Assembly (NCBI GenBank): GCA_032718475.1
Contig: JAUCBJ010004762.1
Location: 1-34,789, forward strand
Direction: 5' to 3'
Origin: Nemertoderma westbladi
Taxonomy: Eukaryota; Xenacoelomorpha; Nemertodermatida; Nemertodermatidae
DNA: 34,789 bases
Made by a program: the position numbers and the translations under genes. A model generated the notes under the pieces. That model ran no database searches, had not been told where the DNA came from, and saw nothing but the letters and a program-made list of their open reading frames with translations. Positions 32,601 to 34,789 of the stretch are shown here, piece by piece (the stretch's first letter is position 1; each line of letters starts with the position of its first letter).

Positions 32601-34628
32601 GAGGGTCTTTAGCTGGTTTATTATATTAATTACAGATACTGTACAATTAATAGTAAACGTGTTTGACCTACCGGTCTGCATCAGACTATGTGCTACTGTA
32701 GCAACTAGCAGGAAGGGGCCTAGAGGGTCTATATAAATGCAGAAATGTAAGTATTAATGGAGAATACCTGATAGGAGGTGAATCCCAGAAAAGGTATTCT
32801 GTTTATATAGTGTATGATAGGTAAGGTAAATCCCAGAAAAGGTATCGTGTTTATATAGTGTATGATAGGTAAGGTAAATCCCAGAAAAGGTATCGTGTTT
32901 ATATAGTGTATGATAGGTAAGGTAAATCCCAGAAAAGGTATCGTGTTTATATAGTGTATGATAGGTAAATTACACATGCTCAACAGGGTTATAAGATGTC
33001 AATCTAAAGTACAAATATAAGGTTGAATTGTGAATACCTGATAGGTAAATCCCAGGATATGTATGTGTTTAGATAATGTATATGGTATAATTAGGTTATA
33101 ATAATTAAAACCAATTATTGGTCCCTTATTAACCTGCTCCTTTTATTGAACCGCGATATTAATTCTTCGAGATGGTATTTACGTTAAGCCACCCCCCCCC
33201 CCCCCCCCGGGTTTACCTTATTACTCTGCTTTCTTATAATGTACATTATTCATAATGGTTCTTTTTTATTTCCAATAGTTACGAATGGGTGGGAGTATTT
33301 ATAATGGTTCGTCAATCAAGCTTGTCGGAGAAGAACCACCAGAGAAACTGCAGGTTAATGGTACCAACGTTTTCGGCGGACCACAGATGTTGCAACTCAG
33401 TCTGGATGGAAAAAGGTGATATTTTATGCAATAATACCATACAACGGAATATTAAACATAATAATTATTAATCGATCGATACCTACATAATATTAGATAA
33501 TTTACATTTTTGTACTCTCGTGTAATATTTTTGTGTGTAAAATTAGGCCTACTACAGTATAAATGTGGCTGTGAACTTGAAATTCTATCAATTTCAATAT
33601 TCAACTAAACTTGTTAAGTGTCAAATACAATGCACACATCTCCAATCGCAATCAGACACTATATAACATTGGGAGGCAGGGGGGGGGGGGGGGGGGGGGG
33701 GTGACTGGACGCAAAACCTTGATGAATTAATATCCCGCCTCAATGTTAATTTCTTACTTTAGAGACCTTATTTTAACCAAAACAATAAACTAAATCCAAT
33801 AGAACAGCTTACAGTGTTATTTTTGAGAGTAACCATCTGTTATTTACGTCCAATTTCCCCTGGAAGGGATGAACTTTATTACGTCCAGTCCCCCCCCCCC
33901 CCCCCCCCCCCCTATCCGAACATTGGAGTTGTCTCTTTGGTTCCCCCATGCTTGACACTGGAACAAAGCAGCCACCGCTTTACAGGGCATTACTTTCGCC
34001 GTGAGGACCAGCCAGTGCATAATCTTCTACTTTGGCAGCCTCATGGAGTGAGTAAACATGGTGGACAGCCCATAACTTTCTTGAGACGCATCGTAAAGGA
34101 CACTGGCCTTGAAGATACGGAATATCTAGCAAATGTCATGGGTGAGGGAGTTGTGGCGGCGCAATTTTGTCGACAAGCCATATTATTATATATGTAATAC
34201 TGTATATACAGTATATATAATGCAGCTGCAATGCAGTATGCCGATCGTAGTTAGTATTGATACAAATCCCGCAGAATTAACAATTATAATTAATAAGGGG
34301 AAGTACTGTACGGTCTGCTTGGTAGCAGAACAGGTTAATACACATCAATCTGTGTCTGCGACAACATAATATCATTATTGTTACTCAACGCTTAAACTTT
34401 TCTAGGTTGTACGTATCCACATCGTTGTATAGCGTTTGGGACAAACAGTTCTACCCCGAGTTGTCTGGAGGGGGGATGCTACTTCAGTTCGATATAGACG
34501 CCCAGAAGGGAGGCATTGCTCGAACGCCAACCATGTCTGTAGATTTCGGAGCTGATCCAGAGTTTATCGCTGGCGCTCACGAGATGCGATACCCTGGAGG
34601 GGACTGTACATCGGATATATGGTTGTAG
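14425..34628 (+). CDS. SELENBP1: SELENBP1, methanethiol oxidase (selenium-binding protein 1), 8 exons
   Basis: Coding exons are 14425-14613, 16155-16321, 17956-18152, 19305-19527, 19896-20032, 21389-21534, 33279-33415 and 34406-34628. They sum to 1419 nt: 472 residues plus stop, the same length as the human protein, with all phases fitting. Family signatures are [73 protein letters not shown] and the C-terminal [13 protein letters not shown]. The family is cytosolic and oxidises methanethiol to formaldehyde, H2S and H2O2. The start is chosen because the N-terminus then lines up with the family. The human selenium-linked Cys57 aligns with Ala62 here. Intron 6 contains the complete antisense GCLC gene. 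No poly-A signal is seen in the 161 nt left after the stop. Confidence 0.96.
14621..15536 (+). repeat. 41-bp minisatellite in SELENBP1 intron 1
   Basis: About 22 units with consensus GGCATAGTTTGGAAGG followed by TTTACGTATACAATAGGTTA and AAATA. Some units have an extra AGG (44 bp). The array starts directly behind the exon 1 donor and ends in a G18 run (15537-15554). Confidence 0.95.
15537..15554 (+). repeat. Poly-G run, 18 nt
   Basis: Uninterrupted G18 closing the 41-bp array. Homopolymer length is often uncertain in assemblies. Confidence 0.9.
16053..16141 (+). repeat. 22-bp minisatellite abutting the exon 2 acceptor
   Basis: Four units of CGGTATCATTRTGGTATTATTA end 13 bp before the acceptor AG at 16153-16154. 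The array lies in the region where the branch point and polypyrimidine tract should be. Confidence 0.9.
16155..16321 (+). CDS. SELENBP1: SELENBP1 exon 2 (residues 64-119)
   Basis: Acceptor CTCATTCTCAG, donor GTTTGT. It opens in phase 0 and closes with two bases of the next codon. Encodes [19 protein letters not shown], the most conserved family block, with the CxxC at residues 85-88. Confidence 0.93.
17040..17500. repeat. Diverged ~165-bp tandem repeats in SELENBP1 intron 2
   Basis: Three imperfect units start at the near-palindrome GGTGCTAGCACC (near 17050, 17214 and 17379). Each continues with a CACCGAAAAATACAAG-like and an ATTCCATTGAATTCAGAAC-like segment. More diverged pieces of the same kind may reach back to about 16720. 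Origin unknown. Confidence 0.65.
17730..17747 (+). repeat. Poly-C run, 18 nt
   Basis: Uninterrupted C18 in SELENBP1 intron 2, followed by GGG. Confidence 0.9.
17956..18152 (+). CDS. SELENBP1: SELENBP1 exon 3 (residues 119-185)
   Basis: Acceptor ATTGCAG, donor GTGCAG. One base completes the previous codon and one base is left over. Encodes [20 protein letters not shown] and [19 protein letters not shown], matching the family in order. Confidence 0.93.
18235..18649 (+). pseudogene. LINE reverse transcriptase remnant, C-terminal half, plus strand
   Basis: Contains the RT catalytic motif DFADD, then after a frameshift [34 protein letters not shown] and [16 protein letters not shown], all in the order of non-LTR RT proteins. 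It stops abruptly at about 18649, where the other half of an RT begins on the opposite strand. It is dead DNA in SELENBP1 intron 3. Confidence 0.88.
18650..18965 (-). pseudogene. LINE reverse transcriptase remnant, N-terminal half, minus strand
   Basis: Read on the minus strand it gives [47 protein letters not shown] and then, after a frameshift, [20 protein letters not shown]. These are the RT blocks that come before the DFADD of the neighbouring plus-strand half. The two halves face each other tail to tail. Confidence 0.88.
19305..19527 (+). CDS. SELENBP1: SELENBP1 exon 4 (residues 185-260)
   Basis: Acceptor CTCGTTAG, donor GTTAGT. The alternative acceptor AG at 19310-19311 breaks the phase, so 19305 is chosen. 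Encodes [15 protein letters not shown] and [14 protein letters not shown]. Confidence 0.92.
19663..19711 (+). mobile_element. Short LINE C-terminal fragment with poly-T
   Basis: About 45 nt nearly identical to 33971-34027 (ACTTTCGCCGTGAGGACC and onward), encoding a [11 protein letters not shown]-like stretch of a LINE ORF2 C-terminus, followed by T10. Located in SELENBP1 intron 4. Confidence 0.7.
19896..20032 (+). CDS. SELENBP1: SELENBP1 exon 5 (residues 260-305)
   Basis: Acceptor TATATAG, donor GTAAAT. One base completes the codon of exon 4 and one base is left. Encodes [19 protein letters not shown] and [16 protein letters not shown]. Confidence 0.92.
20069..20092 (+). repeat. Poly-C run, 24 nt
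   Basis: Uninterrupted C24, 36 bp behind the SELENBP1 exon 5 donor. The longest of eight such runs in the window. Confidence 0.9.
20584..21345. mobile_element. Non-autonomous hAT-type transposon, 762 bp, with 8-bp target duplication
   Basis: Terminal inverted repeats begin TAGGGGTGTGCCGGAT on the left and TAGGGATGTGCCGGAT on the right (complement). The inner flanks share GGCCGG, TTCCGGCTCCGG and TCGGTCGGATTT-like blocks. The element is flanked by perfect TTATATAT duplications at 20576-20583 and 21346-21353, the 8-bp size typical of hAT. There is no transposase. It sits in SELENBP1 intron 5, 43 bp before exon 6. Confidence 0.93.
21389..21534 (+). CDS. SELENBP1: SELENBP1 exon 6 (residues 305-353)
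   Basis: Acceptor GTATTTAG, donor GTGAGT, closing in phase 0. Encodes [19 protein letters not shown] and [17 protein letters not shown]. Confidence 0.93.
21860..23056 (+). repeat. 35-bp minisatellite with internal dyad, about 34 units, SELENBP1 intron 6
   Basis: Unit core is TTGCTACTCACACAATGAGT followed by ACCATAGAGGATGTT. Every unit contains TACTCA and its complement TGAGTA separated by 5 nt. Units vary mainly at two places: CACAATG versus CACACTG, and GAGGATG, GAGGGTG or GATAATG. There are no unique spacers, so it is not CRISPR-like. Confidence 0.95.
23211..24505. mobile_element. DNA transposon-like element with 27-bp TIRs and 4-bp target duplication
   Basis: The first 27 bp (23211-23237, GGGTTGTTCTCACAAAAAGT and onward) are the inverted complement of 24479-24505 with one mismatch. 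Both ends are flanked by ACCA (23207-23210 and 24506-24509). No transposase is visible, so it is non-autonomous. A 4-bp duplication does not fit hAT (8) or Tc1/mariner (TA); the superfamily is not identified. It lies between the 35-bp array and the 3' end of GCLC. Confidence 0.85.
23586..23597 (+). repeat. Poly-G run, 12 nt
   Basis: Uninterrupted G12 inside the 27-bp-TIR element. Confidence 0.85.
24747..25877 (-). CDS. GCLC: GCLC exon 3 (last coding exon, 376 residues + stop)
   Basis: Acceptor TTCTGTAG at 25885-25878, then [12 protein letters not shown]. Encodes the conserved C-terminal two thirds, including [17 protein letters not shown] and [14 protein letters not shown], ending in TAA. 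It carries a low-complexity insert and is very GC-rich; long open stretches on its plus strand are shadows of this composition. Confidence 0.95.
   Translation of the reverse strand, partial: ELGLEPLTTDKFVIPKSRYDSIDCYLSAEGEPYNDIPVVMDRGYYERLVSAGVAPQIARHVAHLFIRDPMVVYREKLELDDAKDTDHFENIQSTNWQTMRFKPPPAGSPIGWRVEFRPLELQLTDFENAAYVVFVVLLTRVILTLNLDFLMPISQVDANMQECQKRDAVGRSRFHFRTRVIPRSNSCSAGLPPSGRTGGIADDSVAGNVNQTGNLTGNDNLTGNQTVNDNQIGTTSDTPPIGSTRPMTLDEIVNGSPTGFIGLIPLVYSYVESHPDMDVDTRCTIGQYLKLIGHRASGKLRTTAGWIRSFVTSHPEYQRDSVVPDGVCYDLLRTMTRLQSGEIEAPDLLFARIDRSQAHIPDALRSHLARTGDDTN
24747..29388 (-). CDS. GCLC: GCLC, glutamate-cysteine ligase catalytic subunit, 3 exons, nested in SELENBP1 intron 6
   Basis: Exons on the minus strand are 29388-28996, 26746-26210 and 25877-24747 (131, 179 and 376 codons plus stop), all phase 0 with GT-AG introns. 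The cytosolic enzyme joins glutamate and cysteine with ATP, the rate-limiting step of glutathione synthesis. Signatures in order: MGLLSEG start, [20 protein letters not shown] (about 102-113), [54 protein letters not shown]-type block, [36 protein letters not shown] and DVDTRC, whose Cys corresponds to human Cys553, linked to disulphide bonding with the modifier subunit. It is about 49 residues longer than the human protein, mostly from a TGN-rich insert (25140-25340). Vertebrate GCLC genes have about 16 exons; this one has three, and they are GC-rich in AT-rich surroundings. Confidence 0.96.
25140..25340 (-). other. GCLC: Lineage-specific TGN-rich insert in GCLC
   Basis: Between the FHFRTRVIP and TLDEIVNG segments lies a stretch of about 60 residues rich in Asn, Gly and Thr with repeated LTGN/QTGN/QTVN units. 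Human GCLC has a shorter, unrelated, poorly conserved loop here, so this is probably a flexible surface loop. Confidence 0.75.
26210..26746 (-). CDS. GCLC: GCLC exon 2 (179 residues)
   Basis: Acceptor TTTATTAG at 26754-26747 and donor GTCAGT at 26209-26204, in phase 0 at both ends. The correct frame reads [65 protein letters not shown] and [17 protein letters not shown]. Another longer open frame over the same bases is spurious. Confidence 0.94.
27133..28660. mobile_element. Non-autonomous hAT-type transposon, 1528 bp, in GCLC intron 1
   Basis: Terminal inverted repeats start CAGTGCCGGATTAA at both ends. Subterminal GTGCCTTAGGGCC blocks are also inverted. It is flanked by perfect AAAAAAAA duplications (27125-27132 and 28661-28668), the 8-bp hAT size. 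It contains no transposase. Inserted in the first intron of GCLC (intron 6 of SELENBP1). Confidence 0.92.
28996..29388 (-). CDS. GCLC: GCLC exon 1 (residues 1-131)
   Basis: Starts at the ATG of [12 protein letters not shown], the family-typical N-terminus, and ends RRNE before the donor GTGGGT. Encodes [15 protein letters not shown] and the substrate-site motif [11 protein letters not shown] at residues 103-113. Confidence 0.95.
29389..30299. other. GCLC upstream region, no gene seen
   Basis: The first 200 bp are rich in TACTG/CAGTA repeats; the rest is AT-rich. The GCLC promoter and 5' UTR must lie here. No convincing TATA box or antioxidant response element was found by eye. Confidence 0.4.
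30300..32560 (-). pseudogene. Decayed CR1/L2-style LINE ORF2 remnant
   Basis: On the minus strand, broken by many frameshifts and stops, the RT blocks come in order: [52 protein letters not shown], then [11 protein letters not shown]. Behind an AT-rich interruption (about 30840-31470) follow [37 protein letters not shown] and [15 protein letters not shown], the C-terminal part. It lies in SELENBP1 intron 6, between the GCLC 5' end and exon 7. Confidence 0.88.
30840..31470. other. AT-rich interruption within the LINE remnant
   Basis: About 630 bp without RT resemblance separate the two parts of the remnant. It may be a later insertion. I found no terminal repeats or duplication. Confidence 0.45.
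32767..32965 (+). repeat. 48-bp minisatellite, 4 units
   Basis: Four units of GATAGGTAAGGTAAATCCCA followed by GAAAAGGTATCGTGTTTATA and TAGTGTAT, the first unit slightly different. The 16-residue repeat readable on the minus strand is a by-product of the unit length. Located about 310 bp before SELENBP1 exon 7. Confidence 0.9.
33192..33208 (+). repeat. Poly-C run, 17 nt
   Basis: Uninterrupted C17, 70 bp before SELENBP1 exon 7, followed by GGG. Confidence 0.9.
33279..33415 (+). CDS. SELENBP1: SELENBP1 exon 7 (residues 354-399)
   Basis: Acceptor TTCCAATAG, donor GTGATA. Opens in phase 0 and leaves two bases. Encodes [18 protein letters not shown], then the [19 protein letters not shown] block. 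Confidence 0.93.
33679..33701 (+). repeat. Poly-G run, 23 nt
   Basis: Uninterrupted G23 in SELENBP1 intron 7. Confidence 0.9.
33890..33912 (+). repeat. Poly-C run, 23 nt
   Basis: Uninterrupted C23 in SELENBP1 intron 7, 188 bp after the G23 run. The two could pair with each other as an inverted repeat. Confidence 0.9.
33945..34140 (+). pseudogene. LINE ORF2 C-terminal fragment
   Basis: Encodes [20 protein letters not shown], then [20 protein letters not shown], the pattern of the last segment of common non-LTR ORF2 proteins. Shares about 45 near-identical nt with 19663-19711. Located in SELENBP1 intron 7. Confidence 0.75.
34406..34628 (+). CDS. SELENBP1: SELENBP1 exon 8 (residues 399-472, stop)
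   Basis: Acceptor TTTTCTAG, one base completing the exon 7 codon. Encodes [32 protein letters not shown] and the C-terminus [16 protein letters not shown], then TAG. Confidence 0.95.
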
Positions 34629-34688
34629 AACACAACAGAGGAATATGAGCAGATTTTCTGGTTGTAGTACCGGTTCTGCGGTACCTTT

Positions 34689-34712
34689 GGGACTGTACGT
34701 CTGATATATAGT
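34689..34712 (+). repeat. Diverged duplicate of the SELENBP1 terminal codons
   Basis: GGGACTGTACGTCTGATATA resembles the end of the SELENBP1 coding region about 90 bp upstream (GGGACTGTACATCGGATATA). It would again read DCTSDI followed by a stop, in the 3' UTR. Confidence 0.6.
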
Positions 34713-34773
34713 TTTACTGTACACAGTGCCGATACACCGGTACAAACTAATCAAAAGACTGCCCTACTACTGG

Positions 34774-34789
34774 TTTGCATAGTTTGGAA
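34774..34789 (+). repeat. Partial match to the intron 1 41-bp unit at the window edge
   Basis: The last 14 bases, GCATAGTTTGGAA preceded by T, match the core of the 41-bp repeat at 14621-15536. A second array may begin beyond the window. Confidence 0.45.

Overview
The window is a 34.8 kb piece of an animal nuclear genome. Genes are split by GT-AG introns, intergenic DNA is AT-rich, and the sequence is crowded with minisatellites, fold-back elements, LINE remains and small DNA transposons. Both host genes match animal families along their full length (SELENBP1, and the catalytic subunit of glutamate-cysteine ligase). A marine invertebrate is my best guess, from the frequent GTAGGCCTA-type motifs and the LINE types, but I cannot name the species.

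Layout. (1) 443-9326, minus strand: a large APE-type non-LTR retrotransposon. ORF2 (apurinic-type endonuclease plus reverse transcriptase, 3511 to 443) is broken by one in-frame TGA. ORF1 (6338 to 3531) carries a Ulp1/C48-like cysteine protease fold, a coiled coil and a C-terminal RRM-like segment. Upstream, three more open segments (6735-6265, 7276-6722, 9326-7218) look like the frameshifted N-terminal part of the same protein, built largely of tandem repeats (57/78 bp and 63 bp). A 10-bp array follows at 9374-9832. (2) 9833-14411: no gene, but two large neighbouring palindromes (11371-11880 and about 11976-12800). (3) 14425-34628, plus strand: a complete eight-exon SELENBP1 gene (methanethiol oxidase family), 472 codons plus stop, with every junction in phase. 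(4) Nested in its 11.7-kb intron 6 on the minus strand: a complete three-exon GCLC gene (29388 to 24747, 685-686 residues), the catalytic subunit of glutamate-cysteine ligase.

The introns hold most of the mobile DNA. There are two hAT-type elements with perfect 8-bp target duplications (20584-21345 and 27133-28660) and one element with 27-bp terminal inverted repeats and a 4-bp duplication (23211-24505). Three decayed LINE remains are present, one of them with its two RT halves in opposite orientation. Minisatellites of 41, 22, 35 and 48 bp occur, two of which abut splice sites. Eight pure G or C runs of 11-24 nt are scattered over the plus strand.

How the genes relate: SELENBP1 oxidises methanethiol and yields H2S and H2O2, and GCLC makes the first committed step of glutathione synthesis. 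A thiol-oxidising gene and a thiol-antioxidant gene therefore share one locus in nested antisense arrangement. Whether this has regulatory meaning is inference. The most unusual coding object is the protease-bearing LINE ORF1, whose protease appears to have Cys in place of the catalytic Asp.
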